A stretch of 64,000 nt of DNA from Odobenus rosmarus divergens (lineage: Eukaryota; Chordata; Mammalia; Carnivora; Odobenidae). Every line of letters starts with the position of its first letter. Positions within the stretch are counted from its first letter, which is position 1. The stretch spans positions 564,352 to 628,351 of the forward strand of contig NW_004451409.1 of the NCBI RefSeq assembly GCF_000321225.1, read 5' to 3'. The notes beneath the pieces are model-generated. The model saw nothing but the letters and a program-made list of their open reading frames with translations. It was not told the origin of the DNA and did not search any database. A program made the position numbers and the translations under genes. Shown piece by piece: positions 1-10,944 of this stretch.

Positions 1-455
1 ATCATCAGATTTCTTCCTTTCCTTATCATGGAGTAATAGCCCTGGAATGTTGTTACTCAAGCCAAAAACCTTCCTTGATTGTTCTTGCCTCAACTCCCAT
101 TTCAAACCAGTTATTGTATTTTCTCCATTCTTTCTCATAAACATATTGTGAGTCCTTCCACCCTACTTTTCCCCATCGTAATTGTATTTGGCCATCATCA
201 TCTTTGACCCAAATTATTGCAAAGGTTTCCTACTCCAGTCTTTTCTTCTTCATACCAAAGCCAGAGTTATCTTTCTTTTGAATGTTAACACCCATGCATA
301 AAATCCTGTAGCTGCTCTTAATTCATCTAATGAATAGTATGCAAACTCATTAATGTATTTTACCAATACCTGGGTGATCTAGCCCCCATTTGACTTTCTT
401 GCTTTACTGCTCTCTTACATTCCATGCTCCAGAATACTCTCTCTGGGAATCCAGG
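1..455 (+). repeat. Decayed LINE-2-like fragment
   Basis: The stretch resembles the LINE-2 3' region, with wording such as 'agccagagttatcttt' and the tract around 390-440 about splicing-neutral pyrimidine-rich text. A similar L2-like tract resumes at about 1085-1255, so one old L2 seems to be interrupted by the LTR at 456-1010. The region is an intron of OSGIN2. Assignment is from remembered consensus only. Confidence 0.4.
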
Positions 456-1010
456 TTCACACTCAGGCTGTAGATTCACTAGGATTCACAGGACTCCTTA
501 AAGGTGTTGTACTCATGGTTATAGTTTATTACAGTGAAAGGATACAGATTAGAATCATTAAAGGGAAAAAGTTCATGGAATAAAGTCCAGGAGAAAACAA
601 GCTCCAGTTTCTAAATGTTCATTTTTAGTGGAGTTGCAGGGGGCTGCACTTAATTCTCCCAACAATGATTTGTGACAACATGTGCAAAGAATTGCCAATC
701 AGGGATGCTCACCCACACGTTGGTGTCCAGGATCTTCTGGGGGCCAGTCATGTAGAAAAGCAGCACCCATGTGACTGACTCCTCTGCCTCCCAGAGCAAA
801 CGCTAGTGTTTACCATAAATCTCATTGTTAAGATAAACTTACAGTCACACTGTACAGTTACAGGTACAGCAGGGCCCAAGGCCTCTGGCATACAAAAAGT
901 CACTCATCAGGTAGAATATTCCAAGAGCTCAGGGGTTGTTTCCTAGGAAGCAGCCAAAAGCCAGGTCCTAAAGACAGACCTTTCTTAGTAATGTGCACGG
1001 TTTAAGCAAC
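456..1010 (-). mobile_element. Solitary LTR, probably old ERVL-type
   Basis: Read on the minus strand, the low-coordinate end has the typical LTR layout: an AATAAA signal at 530-525 inside 'GTAATAAACTATAACC', followed by a 'GAGTCCTGTGAATCC' type segment. No retroviral coding sequence adjoins it, so it is a solitary or truncated LTR inserted into L2-like sequence in an OSGIN2 intron. The family name is uncertain. Confidence 0.5.
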
Positions 1011-1255
1011 CCAAGTCTGTTAATACTTTCTTGCGTAAGGCTGATTATTTTCATTTCTTGAAGGACACTGCTGTTCTTTCTCTTTATAAAACTCACATAA
1101 CATCTTTAATCTGCCTGGAATATTCTCCCTAATGGTACACTCCCCACAGCCCATTTGTGTCCTTTAAGAAATATTCTTCTCTTTCTGTATGCCCCTGGTA
1201 CTTCTGTCAGGTTTGTGTTCCTTAATATACTATAGTCTCCCTGGCAGCAGGAATT

Positions 1256-2389
1256 CATGGCATAAGGAAAACAAGGAAGACTGGGAGAAAGATGAAGAGA
1301 TCAAGGGACTAGGGCTCACAACTAACTGGAAGAGCTGGTGCCGTGGGAATAAAGTGTAGATTGTAGAAAGTGGAATATTTGTGCCTTAAGGTTTTTGAGT
1401 TTCAGATGAGACAATTATAGCTCCAGATAACTTCTGTATATAATACATTCTTTAGTTTCCCTTGTGATGTTTTCCATCTTCTTGGTTCGTATCCTAGTAT
1501 CAGGCCCAGTCTGCCCCAAAGCAGTGGCACCTTGCTGCCTTCTCTCCCAGGAGTAATCTACACACTGTCACAAATAATAGGCTTCTTAAGGCCCAGCACA
1601 TAGTAAGTGCTTGGAAATGTTAGTCAATAATAGTAACTATAACAATAAGTACCATTCCCAGTACTGGGTTGTATAGAAGCAGGGCAAGAAGACTTAAGAA
1701 ACAGCCATAGCCTCAAAGAGTTGGTTGAAAGACATCATTGAGGTCATCGGGACAGGTGCTGTTGGCCCTTGGGCTTTTTGTTGCGTTGTAGTGAGCAAAG
1801 CAGAAAGAAGTAGGACAAGGGAGCCTGAAGGGCTCACGTCCTCAAAGGCAGCATTAGCTTCTTCAGCAGTGAGTCTGTTCTTAATCAGGTAACCACTGCT
1901 TCTTTCCCTAGTTTTAGAACGAGATGTTGCTGTATCCAAACCAGCTGACTTTGTAATTGTAATTGATGGAGGGGGAAAAGCTGTTCTGCACATTTTTAAA
2001 AAAATCCATTAATATTAAAATGGATTTACATCTAAAGTGTTAGAAATTAATGAACTTTTCTCCTTTTGTTTAAAAAGTGAAAATACTGATTTGATTTGTT
2101 CCTCTAACATATTCTATACCTGGATTATATTATTATAGGCTGAAGCTATTAACGTTGTATGGGCATCTGGCAATATTATAAACTTGTTTTATAAGTGTAT
2201 AACTTTATGAAAGAAGGAATATAGATCCTACAAAATGATAAAAGTATTTGTAATTTACACATCCATTTAGAACTTCTTTCAGCTCTCCTTATCCAGATTC
2301 TTAATTACAGTGAATGAAGATGGATTTGGTTTTTTAAAAAAAATCCATGTCACTGCTTAAATGTATTTGTGCATTTTTTATTCAAATAG
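1256..2389. other. OSGIN2 intron, no recognised feature
   Basis: This is intron sequence upstream of the OSGIN2 exon at 2390. A 99-codon frame is open on the minus strand at 1694-1993, but I do not recognise its product and it has no supporting context. Nothing else was identified. Confidence 0.5.
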
Positions 2390-2481
2390 AATATGGAAGG
2401 TTCCATGTTGACAATCAGCTTTGGAAATTGGATGGAGCTACCTGGACTTAAATTTAAAGATTGGGTATCTAGCAAACGAAG
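2390..2481 (+). CDS. OSGIN2: OSGIN2 internal coding exon
   Basis: A 92-nt exon is bounded by an AG acceptor at 2388-2389 and a GTAAAG donor at 2482. It reads NMEGSMLTISFGNWMEL and continues to WVSSKRR, as in the middle of mammalian OSGIN2 (oxidative stress induced growth inhibitor family member 2). It starts in phase 0 and ends in phase 2; the split arginine codon is completed by the G at 5093. In the family this part follows the N-terminal dinucleotide-binding region, whose exons lie before the window. OSGIN2 resembles flavin-dependent monooxygenases, but its biochemical reaction is not established here. Confidence 0.95.
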
Positions 2482-3011
2482 GTAAAGATCAAACTGTTAC
2501 AGTTCTTTGATGTACAATGAGAAAGTCCATCAGCAAATTTCAAAATATTTGTGACTCTGTCTTAGAGGAATAGTATGTCTTTCAAATAAAACCTCTTTTA
2601 GCAGTGATCATGAGCTAATTTCCATTTAGAGAGATGTTGTAAGACAGATTGGGTTCCTTTGCTTTTGTTAATTATGGATTTATCCCACTTTCTGATTAAA
2701 CCACCCTGTTTAGTTTCTCATCCACCCACAAATCCTTTCTATACTTACTTATTCTTATCAGTCGATAGACAAGTTTGTGTATGGATATCTCATGTATATA
2801 TACCTATAGTGTTTGACTTTCAGAGTAGAAGAGTACATATGATTAATAATTTAGAATGATGGAATAAGCCAGAATCTGTGATGTGATTGGTTACCCTATT
2901 GGCTACTATAGAGGTAAATATTAAGAAATATGAAAATAGAAGAAAGAAGAAAGCTCTGCTTGGAAGAATATGAATTTATTTGGGGAAAAATACCTAAAAT
3001 GTAAAGTAATA

Positions 3012-3318
3012 TGAAAAGCCTTTTTTTTTTTAAATTTTATTTATTTATTGGGAAAAGTTTTCAATTAGCAATAATCGCGCCTCGGATAAACCTCATTGGC
3101 TATGATACTGCCACTGCGCAAAGCTTAATTTTATTTATTTATTTGACAGAGAGACCGTGAGAGAGGGAATACAAGCAGCGGGGGTGGGAGAGGGAGAAGC
3201 AGGCTTCCCGCTGAGCAGGGAGCCCGATGCGGGGCTCAATCCCAGGACCTCGGGATCATGGCCTGAGCCGAAGGCAGATGCTTAACGACTGAGCCACCCA
3301 GGCACCCTGAAAAGCCTT
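3012..3318 (-). mobile_element. Composite CAN-SINE + U4 snRNA fragment with one target duplication
   Basis: The unit is flanked by identical 11-bp direct repeats TGAAAAGCCTT at 3012-3022 and 3308-3318. On the minus strand its order is: tRNA-derived SINE head and body (3307 to about 3145), a SINE-type AAATAAATAAAATT tail, a U4 snRNA 5' segment (3125-3046), a second SINE-type AATAAATAAATAAAATTT tail and an A-run (3030-3021). One outer target duplication implies one insertion of the chimera, or insertion of U4 into the tail of an earlier SINE. Confidence 0.8.
3046..3125 (-). pseudogene. 5' fragment of U4 snRNA (retrotransposed)
   Basis: On the minus strand from 3125 the sequence matches remembered U4 snRNA nucleotides 1-80 with one visible difference, TCGTAG to TCATAG near nucleotide 23. 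It starts exactly at the mature 5' end and keeps the 5' stem-loop region. The match stops at CCCAATA, where U4 would continue CCCCGCC, so the central Sm-proximal part and the 3' stem-loops are missing. The break falls at AATA, shared with the SINE tail. It is a truncated RNA-derived copy and not a functional U4 gene. Confidence 0.9.
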
Positions 3319-3561
3319 ATTTTCAAGGATAGTAGTATTAAATTAGATAGGAATCGCTAATACAGAGAATCTGATTTGCTCACAGAAACAATAAAGCAGG
3401 GAAGTTACTTGACCTCTGTTAGAACAGGGTTGCAACATTTGAGTGCTTGACTTCCTTTTAGATAGGAACCATATTACTCCATAGAAATTATCCTTAATTT
3501 GGGAAGATTTAAGGAGAACAAATTCAGGCCAGGATGAGTCATTGAGAATTAAACCTTTCAG

Positions 3562-3683
3562 ATTTTTTTTTTTTTTAAGTTTTATTTATTTAAGTAATCC
3601 CACCACCCAGCGTGGGGCTTGAACTCATGACCCCGAGATCAAGAATCACGTGCTTTTCTGAATGAGCCAGCCAGGCCGCCCCC
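3562..3683 (-). mobile_element. Old CAN-SINE (SINEC), minus strand
   Basis: A T-run and AAGTTTTATTTATTT begin the element on the + strand, and 'GAGCCAGCCAGG' ends it, the reverse complement of a tRNA-derived head. The body is shorter and more diverged than in neighbouring copies, so it is probably an older subfamily. A younger SINE inserted directly beside its head. Confidence 0.75.
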
Positions 3684-3693
3684 CTTTTGGATT

Positions 3694-3877
3694 TTTTTTT
3701 TTTTTTAATATTTATTTGACAGAGACACAGCGAGAGAGGGAACACAAGCAGGGGGAGTGGGAGAGGGAGAAGCAGGCTTCCTGCTGAGCAGGGAGCCCGA
3801 TGTGGGGCTCGATCCTAGAACCCTGGGTCATGACCTGAGCCAAAGGCAGCCGCTTGACTGAGCCACCCAGGTGCCCC
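3694..3877 (-). mobile_element. CAN-SINE, minus strand
   Basis: A full tRNA-derived SINE in reverse orientation ends at 'GAGCCACCCAGGTGCCCC'. CCTTTTGGATTTTTT occurs on both sides (about 3684-3698 and 3882-3896) and is the likely target duplication. It inserted at the head of the older SINE at 3562-3683. Confidence 0.85.
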
Positions 3878-4149
3878 AATACCTTTTGGATTTTTTAAAA
3901 AATGAATTTTATATGGGTTTGAAATGAAAAGTAGTAAAATCAGGCAAGTTGTACAAGTTCTTGATTTTCATAAGCAAGTGAAAAATTGCTTAACATTCTT
4001 CCTTTGGTGATACGGGTAAAAAAGGGGAAGCTTTATTTTTTTATGTGCTAGAAGTGTTCATCCTTTTACATTGGGCATATTGTACATTGAAGGAATGTGA
4101 AAACGAATCTTGTGATTAAATATTGGCTTCACTTCCTGCCTTTGCATAG

Positions 4150-4330
4150 TGTTGACTATTAGATCTTGAGAGACTGACTCTTGAATCCTGACTCCGACTT
4201 CTAATGTTGTGACCATGGTCAAGTAACTTAAACTAGCTGTTAATTTCCTCATTTATAAAATGGAGATTATGATAGTATTAACTGCTACACAGGGTTTCTG
4301 TAAAAAGTGAGAGTTAACATTTTAAATCTT
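4150..4330 (+). repeat. MIR-like SINE fragment
   Basis: The tract 'TTGTGACCATGGTCAAGTAA' followed by 'TTAATTTCCTCATTTATAAA' and 'ATGGAGATTATGATAGTA' follows the core of the old mammalian-wide MIR element. It is diverged, with no visible target duplication. Confidence 0.6.
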
Positions 4331-5092
4331 AAATTTTAAGAAAAACTTTTATGAATATCCAGTTATAATTTGTAATGAATTATGTGAAATTATTAGGTAT
4401 GTTTTTACTGCTACTTCTTTCTAATTGGGGCCCAGGGTTTAGGGGTATTAATGCCTATTGCTTTAAAGTTCAAGTGGAAAATGAAAGGAACTGCTCTTTA
4501 TGAAAAAAGTACATTACTGTTTTTATAGATTTCCTTATGAACAGGAAAACACAAATGTTTTATGTACTTAGATTAAGATGATTTTCTTCAGAAGATGGAT
4601 CTGAATTTTCAGTCATTAGGAAACAACTCATGAAAAATCATGTCAAAATCATGTATATTAAGAAATATATATACAATAGACTGGCAGAATCTCAATTATA
4701 ATCTAATTCAGTCTATTACAGTGTGTAGACAACAGTAGACTGAATTATTTAGTTGTGAGATAAGACTATAAAAGTGTATTTCCACATTTTAATTCATTTA
4801 TTTAATACATTTCTTGATAAAGGTAGCTAATCTGAACAGATCCTATGCAAGGCACTGGGGAAACAGATGCATTAAAATAGTTTCTACCCTCATGGGACTT
4901 CTATTGATAAAACTAATTCTTTAACATTTTTGACTAAAGAAAACTTGCTTTCTTTGTAAAAGGATAATTTATAGCTAAGACAGTCCAGAGGAATTAAAAA
5001 TGTTTGTAATAGCTTACTAGGAGGAACAGGAATAATCATGGAAACTATCACAGTACTCTTCTCATAGGATATTTTTCCTTTTCCATTTTTAG

Positions 5093-6119
5093 GAACCTAA
5101 AAGGAGACAGAGTTATGCCAGAGGAAATAGCTCGCTACTATAAACATTATGTAAAAGTCATGGGTCTTCAGAAGAATTTCAGAGAGAATACTTATATCAC
5201 CTCTGTATCAAGACTCTACAGAGATCAAGATGATGATGATGGACAAGACAGAAATATTTCAACACAGCATTTACAGATAGAGAAGTCTAAATTTATCAAG
5301 AGAAATTGGGAAATCAGGGGTTATCAGCGAATAGCGGATGGTTCCCATGTTCCCTTCTGTCTCTTTGCTGAGAATGTAGCTCTGGCAACTGGAACATTGG
5401 ATTCTCCTGCCCATCTGGAAATTGAAGGGGAAGATTTTCCTTTTGTGTTTCATTCAATGCCTGAATTTGGAGCTGCTATAAGCAAAGGAAAGTTGCGTGG
5501 CAGAGTGGATCCAGTGTTAATTGTAGGTTCTGGGCTTACTGCAGCTGATGCAGTACTGTGTGCGTACAACAATAATATTCCTGTGATTCATGTGTTTCGC
5601 AGACGAGTAACTGATCCAAGCTTAATTTTCAAACAGCTTCCCAAAAAGCTTTATCCAGAATACCATAAAGTCTATCATATGATGTGTACTCAGTCATATT
5701 CTGTAGAGTCCAATCTTTTATCTGATTATACCAGTTTTCCTGAGCACCATGTGCTTTCCTTTAAGGCGGACATGAAATGCATTCTTCAAAGCCTCTCTGG
5801 ATTGAAAAAAATATTTAAGCTGTCTGCAGCAGTAGTACTCATAGGTTCTCATCCCAATCTGTCTTTTCTGAAGGAACAAGGCTGTTACTTGGGCCATAAC
5901 TCAAGCCAGCCAATCACATGTAAGAGTAATCCTGTGGAAATAGATGCATATACCTACGAATGTGTTAAAGAAGCCAACCTTTTTGCATTGGGTCCTTTGG
6001 TTGGAGACAATTTTGTTCGATTTTTAAAGGGAGGGGCATTGGGTGTGACACGCTGTTTAGCTACAAGACAGAAAAAAAAACATTTATTTGTTGAAAGAGG
6101 AGGAGATGGGATAGCTTAA
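5093..6119 (+). CDS. OSGIN2: OSGIN2 last coding exon
   Basis: After the AG acceptor at 5091-5092 the reading frame runs without interruption from NLKGDRVMPEEIARYYKH to the stop at 6117-6119, about 341 codons. It ends ...VERGGDGIA, matching the usual C-terminus of OSGIN2. A second dinucleotide-binding-like motif, VLIVGSGLTAADAV, is at 5516-5557. With the previous exon the window holds roughly the last two thirds of the protein. Codons are intact and close to the human protein as I remember it, so the gene is functional. The start methionine at 5115 is only internal; translation begins upstream of the window. Confidence 0.96.
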
Positions 6120-6492
6120 AGCGAATTTATAAGTAATTAATATGGGCAGTTAACCATTAAAGATTTTTCATAGTGGTTTTGCAGTGTACTGGCTTGAATT
6201 TTCTGGACTTGAATGTGGAAGAGAGCCTCAAGCTATAGTAACTGTTTAAAGTTACAAGAACTTGGTGTTCTGATTTATATTGTATCAGAGGTGTCACTGT
6301 CAGACAAATAGAAACACTGCCAATTTGGTATACTTTAAGCTCTCACTTAACTAAAACATTCTTTTCTTCCAAGACTTATTTTTTGTGATCATTTGTGGCT
6401 ACGTTTGATTCCAAAATCTTAACAGCCTTGAATAATCTATAAAACCATAGGGTATATTAGGCCAGAAACCATCTTCATTATACTTTAGGTCA

Positions 6493-6652
6493 CCTTGCTG
6501 CTCAAGGGTGGTCTAAAGACCAGCATTAGCTTCATATGTAGCTTGTTAGAAACGTGGATCCTCAGGTCCCACAACAGAATTAGTGAATCAAACTGCCTCT
6601 AATGAGATCCTCAAGGAATATGTATGCTTACTAAAGTTTGAGGCACACTGGT
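6493..6652 (+). repeat. MER5A-like hAT-Charlie fragment in the 3'UTR
   Basis: 'GTGGTCTAAAGACCAGCATT', 'GAGCTTGTTAGAAA'-like wording, 'CTCAGGTCCCAC' and 'AAAGTTTGAGGCACACTGG' follow the MER5A non-autonomous DNA transposon. It lies within the OSGIN2 transcript if any of the listed poly(A) signals is used. Confidence 0.65.
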
Positions 6653-6836
6653 CTAAAAGAAAATGTGATACAAGTTATGTATGCTGGGGGTGGGCGGGGT
6701 AGGAGGCATTTACAACTCAGGTTTAATTTATTTTCAATTATCAATTTCTATAAATCTAATTTATTACCAAATGTGGTATTTTAAAAAATATTTTTATTGT
6801 TGAAACCTTGATAAGTACTTCATATTCTTAGCTTCT

Positions 6837-6842
6837 AATAAA
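6837..6842 (+). terminator. OSGIN2: Candidate OSGIN2 poly(A) signal
   Basis: This is the first canonical AATAAA after the OSGIN2 stop, about 720 nt downstream. Others follow at 6941 and 7794. Confidence 0.45.
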
Positions 6843-6849
6843 GTCCAAT

Positions 6850-8130
6850 AATGTTGGCATACACTTAGACATTCAGGAACCTGCCAAGATATTTTTGGAG
6901 ATTTATTCTCTAACTCACATAACCACCTAATTTGCAATTCAATAAATTGTGAATTAAACTACTTATCCCTGTGTGAATATTGAGTTTCTGTCATTAAAAA
7001 ACTAACATTTGGGCATAAATACTTATAATATTGTAATACTGTTTGGGTACTGCTAGAATTAAAGGTTAAAAACTGTCTTTCCCATTCCAATGCTGATTAC
7101 TTTGAAATCTGTTCATTGGAGATGACATAGTAGCTTATCCTGTGGTTATTCATTGAATTATATGCCCTATCTTGACTTACATTTATTTAGATGTGCTTAA
7201 TGTCCATATTTTCACAGACATCTCCAGCATTTGTAGTGTTAGGCAGAAAAGTCTGATTTCTGAAGTTCTTCATGGCAAATTTAATTTCTCAGCCTTCATT
7301 TTTTTTTGTAAAACTTATTTCATCTGGAATGTGTTTACTGAATGTCTATTCCTTTTTCTTTAGTATAAAAAGACTAAAATGTCTATTTTTCTAATTGCAG
7401 TGTTATATGCTTACAGGATCATAATTCACCTTAAAACATCAATGTTTATAGTACACTTCTACAAGTAGCTGTTCCAGATGAATTGAATTCTTACACTCGA
7501 TATGTGTCATGTCTGATTTAGTTTGGATTAGAAATGATGTAATCCATTTTTAGTTAACTATAATTGGAACTTTCAAATTTCACACCTGTTGAAATGGTTG
7601 TAACATCCTCTCACTGCATATGATTGAGCACACTCTTGCTTGTCCTTTTGAGCTCTGAATGAGTTGGGCTGGATGTTTTTAGAAGATTGAGAACTGTTAA
7701 CATCCCCTTGTGTCTCAAAAGTTTGCTGTTAACCAAATGATAGCATTTTTGTAATGAAAGTATTCATCAAAAAAAAAAAAAAACTTTAGGGAAAATAAAG
7801 CTTCAGTAAGGGCCTAAATAAACCTGGTGAATAATTTCACCTGTAGTAAACCCTCATTTCTCCCTCCAACCTAGCTCTTCTGGGGTACAGATAACATTCT
7901 AGCCTTTTCTCTGATATACTATACTCTTGTACTTTTAACCAATTTCTGTCCCATAATTCTAAATCTTTTATTCAGTATCAACTACCTATTCAGGTGGTGG
8001 GGGAAGCACTAAATAACTGACTAGTTATTCCATGGATGTCTCCTTCATCCCTTAAAAGTCTAGCTCAAATGTTTAAAAAGCATAATCTTTGGGGTTTGAA
8101 AAAATAAGATTTAGGCAGTCTGAGTATGTG
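6850..8130. other. Intergenic or distal 3'UTR, no gene
   Basis: AT-rich sequence with AATAAA at 6941 and 7794 and an A-run at 7770-7785. Nothing coding is recognised. It may belong to a longer OSGIN2 3'UTR. Confidence 0.5.
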
Positions 8131-10035
8131 AACTTAGTTCATCTTTAGAAACTAAACTGAAGCATAGAGAGGTTAAAAGGATTAAAAAAAACGAACAGAC
8201 TTAATAACATATAAATAGCAAGTGATCTAACATGGACAGCTGGAATCCAGGAGAGGAAGAGAGATTAGGGCAGAAAAATATATGTGGAGAAATAAAAGTT
8301 GAAAATTTTCCCAATTTGATTTAAAAAAATAAGCAATGCACAGATCCAAGAAACTCAAACTGCAAACAAGATAAATATAAGGGAAATCACACCTATGCAC
8401 ATCATTATCAAACTGCTGGAAAACAAGATGAGAAATTTTAAAAGGAAAAAAGACACAGCAGGGAAAAATGGTAAGAACGAACAAATGACCAGAAGAAATG
8501 TACAAATGGATTACAAATGTCTTCATAGTGCTTAAAAAAACTTTCAAACTAAAAGTCTAAATGGTGATCTTTACATAAAATTCTATATCCTTTAAATTAA
8601 TGAAAGCTGAGAAAATTTGATTTCAGAAGACCTGCACTACACAAAATACTAAAGGAAATTCTTCACATTGAAGGTACGTGATAACCTGATGAAACATACC
8701 TTCATGAAGGAAAAAAGTGCCAAAAATGATAAAAATTATTTTTCTAGTGCCTAAATTAAAATCCAATTAACTTTAAATTCAATATATATTATTTGTTTCA
8801 TGGGTACAGGTCTGTGATTCATCAATCTTACATAATACCTAGTGTTCATTATAACCCATATCCTCCCCAATGTCTATCACCCCGTTACCCCATCCCAGTT
8901 ACCCATCCCCATGCCCCCTTCCCCTCCAGCAACCCTCAGTTTCCTATGATTAAGAGTCTTTTATGGTTTGTCTCCCTCTCCGGTTTTGTCTTGTTTCGTT
9001 TTTTCCTCTCTTCCCCTATGATCCCTTGCCTGGTTGGTTTCTTAAATTCTGCATATCAGTGAGATCATATGGTTAATTGTCTTTCTCTGATTGACTTATT
9101 TCGCTTAGCATAATACCCTCTAGTTCCATCCAAGTCATTGCAAATGGCAAGATTTCATTTTTTAATGGCTGCGTAATATTCCATTATATTCAATATATAT
9201 ACACACCACATCTTTATCCATCCGTCGACGGACATCTGGGCTCTTTCCATAGTTTGGCTATTGTGGACATTGCTGCTATAAACACTGGGGTGCAGGTGCC
9301 CCTCTGGATCACTGCATTTGTATCTTTAGGGTAAATACCTGGTACAATTGCTGGGTTGTAGGGTAGCTCTATTTCCAATTAACTTTTGAAAGGAAAATAA
9401 TAGTGTATTTAAAACAATTTAAAGCAAAATTTAAAAAACTAAGATTTAGGACATGTAGAAGTAAAATATATAATTACACCATAAAGGGATAAGTGGAGTA
9501 CACATATATGACATATATATTATATAGGCATAAATGGTATGTTATTTAAGGTAGGCTGTATTAAGAATGTATATCCTTCCAGCAAGTATTAAGAAAATGT
9601 AAATGGTGTAGTTATAGAGCCAATAGAAGCAATAAAATGCAATATTAAAAAATACTTGATTAATGCAGAGGAGAAAAAAAAATGGGACAAAGAGGAAAAA
9701 CATGGTAACAGACCTTAACCCAACCACAAATTATGTAAACAAATTAAGCATCACCAATAAATGCAAATATCATCATACTGGATAAAAAGCAAGCTTCAAT
9801 ATTGTGTTTAAAAAGACTTAGGAAAATATAAAAGACAAGCATTGGTTAAAAAAGGATTAAGAAAGACAAAGACATAGGATGCAAACACTAAAGAGAAAGG
9901 TGACTTCAAGACAAGTGTTACTAGAGATGGATATTTCATAACAAAAGATATAGTAAGTCCAGAAGATGTACCAACCTTAAATGTATATGCACCTAATTAC
10001 TGAGTTTTAAGATAAATGAAGTTCTGATCAAGACA
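8130..10035 (+). repeat. Old L1M-type LINE-1 segment
   Basis: Wording such as 'CAAGAAACTCAAACTGCAAA', 'CACACCTATGCACATCATTA' and 'TCAAACTGCTGGAAAACAAG' is the L1 region between ORF1 and ORF2 on the + strand. It is interrupted by a younger reverse L1 (8775-9372). Near 9990 'TTAAATGTATATGCACCTAA' is ORF2-like. No open frame of useful length survives. Confidence 0.6.
8775..9372 (-). mobile_element. 5'-truncated LINE-1, minus strand (3' end)
   Basis: On the + strand this is the reverse complement of the carnivoran L1 3' end: C-rich 3'UTR tract at 8850-8945, then the end of ORF2 ('GCAAATGGCAAGATTTCATT' and 'TTTCCATAGTTTGGCTATTG'). TCCAATTAACTTT occurs on both sides (about 8762 and 9374), the likely target duplication. 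It inserted into the older L1 segment at 8130-10035. Confidence 0.75.
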
Positions 10036-10877
10036 GTGACACAGGAGGCTCCTGAATTCATCTCCTCCCATGGATACACCAAATCTAATACACCAAATCT
10101 AGAGCTACACATGGAACAATTCCTTCTCAAAGAAATCCAGAAAACAGCTGAGAAACGCTGCCACGGTCAAACAAGGAAACACCCCCCCACCCCCCAAAAC
10201 GGGTTGGAGAAGTTTAGAGACACTCTTGCCATAAACTCCACTTCTGGCACAGCAGCAAACAATCAGGAAGGAACTTACATACACTCCCAGAGGACTGAAG
10301 GGTGTGGATGCAACATCTAACGGCCCCATTTTTAAGACTTCTGAGGGATGCCCCTGAAACACCTAGGTTTGAAAGCCGACAAGCCTGGTGCCCGCAGGAC
10401 CCACGAGACCACAGCAAACAGAGAATGGTTAACTGGCTTGGACTTACTGTGGAAAACCCACCAGAGGCAGCAGAGAAAAATGCCCATTTTCCTCCCAGTC
10501 TTTCCTGAGGCTTCTTTGCATATCTTACAAGCTGCAGCCTGGAAGTCTGGTTGCTGATTTAGGAACAGACTGCTACTTTCTCTGAGCCCAGCAGCTATCA
10601 CCTCTGCACTCTCTTTTGCTCTAAGTCACTCGTGTCTTCCTCCAAGGGGCTGGCACACATACCAGGTGCAGGAGCTCTTGTAGCTGCCACCCGGACGACA
10701 CAGTCCTTGATAGCCTGGCAGTGGTGGCCAGCGGGGCTTTTGTTTGTGGGTTGAACAAGACTATGGCTAACAAAGAAGCAGGTTTAAACCAGCTATATGC
10801 CCAGGGCTCAAGAAAGAATCAGCAGGCAAAAATGCCCTTATCTCGGTCTTTCCATGACAGAGGCCTATCTGCATATC

Positions 10878-10944
10878 TTTTTTTTTTTTTTTTGGTAAAG
10901 ATTTCATTTATTTATTTGACAGAGACACAGTGAGAGAGGGAACA
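10878..10944 (-). mobile_element. 5'-truncated CAN-SINE
   Basis: Only the tail-proximal part of a minus-strand SINE remains: T-run, ATTTATTTATTTGACAGAGA and 'CAGTGAGAGAGGGAACA'. CTATCTGCATATCTT on the left and CTATCTGTGTACCTT on the right look like a diverged target duplication, so the truncation happened at insertion. Confidence 0.7.

Larger units (their letters stand above)
2482..5092 (+). other. OSGIN2: OSGIN2 last intron
   Basis: This GT-AG intron of 2.6 kb holds the SINE/U4 composite (3012-3318), two more minus-strand SINEs (3562-3683 and 3694-3877) and a MIR-like fragment (about 4150-4330). The rest (2482-3010, 3320-3560, 3880-4150 and 4330-5092) shows only AT-rich unique sequence. Confidence 0.85.
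6120..6842 (+). other. OSGIN2: OSGIN2 3' untranslated region
   Basis: The 3'UTR follows the stop and includes a MER5A-like DNA transposon fragment at about 6493-6652. Candidate poly(A) signals AATAAA are at 6837-6842, 6941-6946 and 7794-7799, so alternative ends up to about 7.8 kb are possible. Which is used cannot be told from sequence. Confidence 0.7.

Noticed and set aside
1694..1993. 99-codon open frame on the minus strand in an OSGIN2 intron
   Set aside because: The product is not recognised. There is no promoter, poly(A) tail, target duplication or splice context; it could be chance or a diverged pseudogene.
3046..3125. Functional U4 snRNA gene
   Set aside because: Only the first 80 nucleotides are present, with no Sm-site region, no snRNA promoter elements and retro-element tails on both sides.
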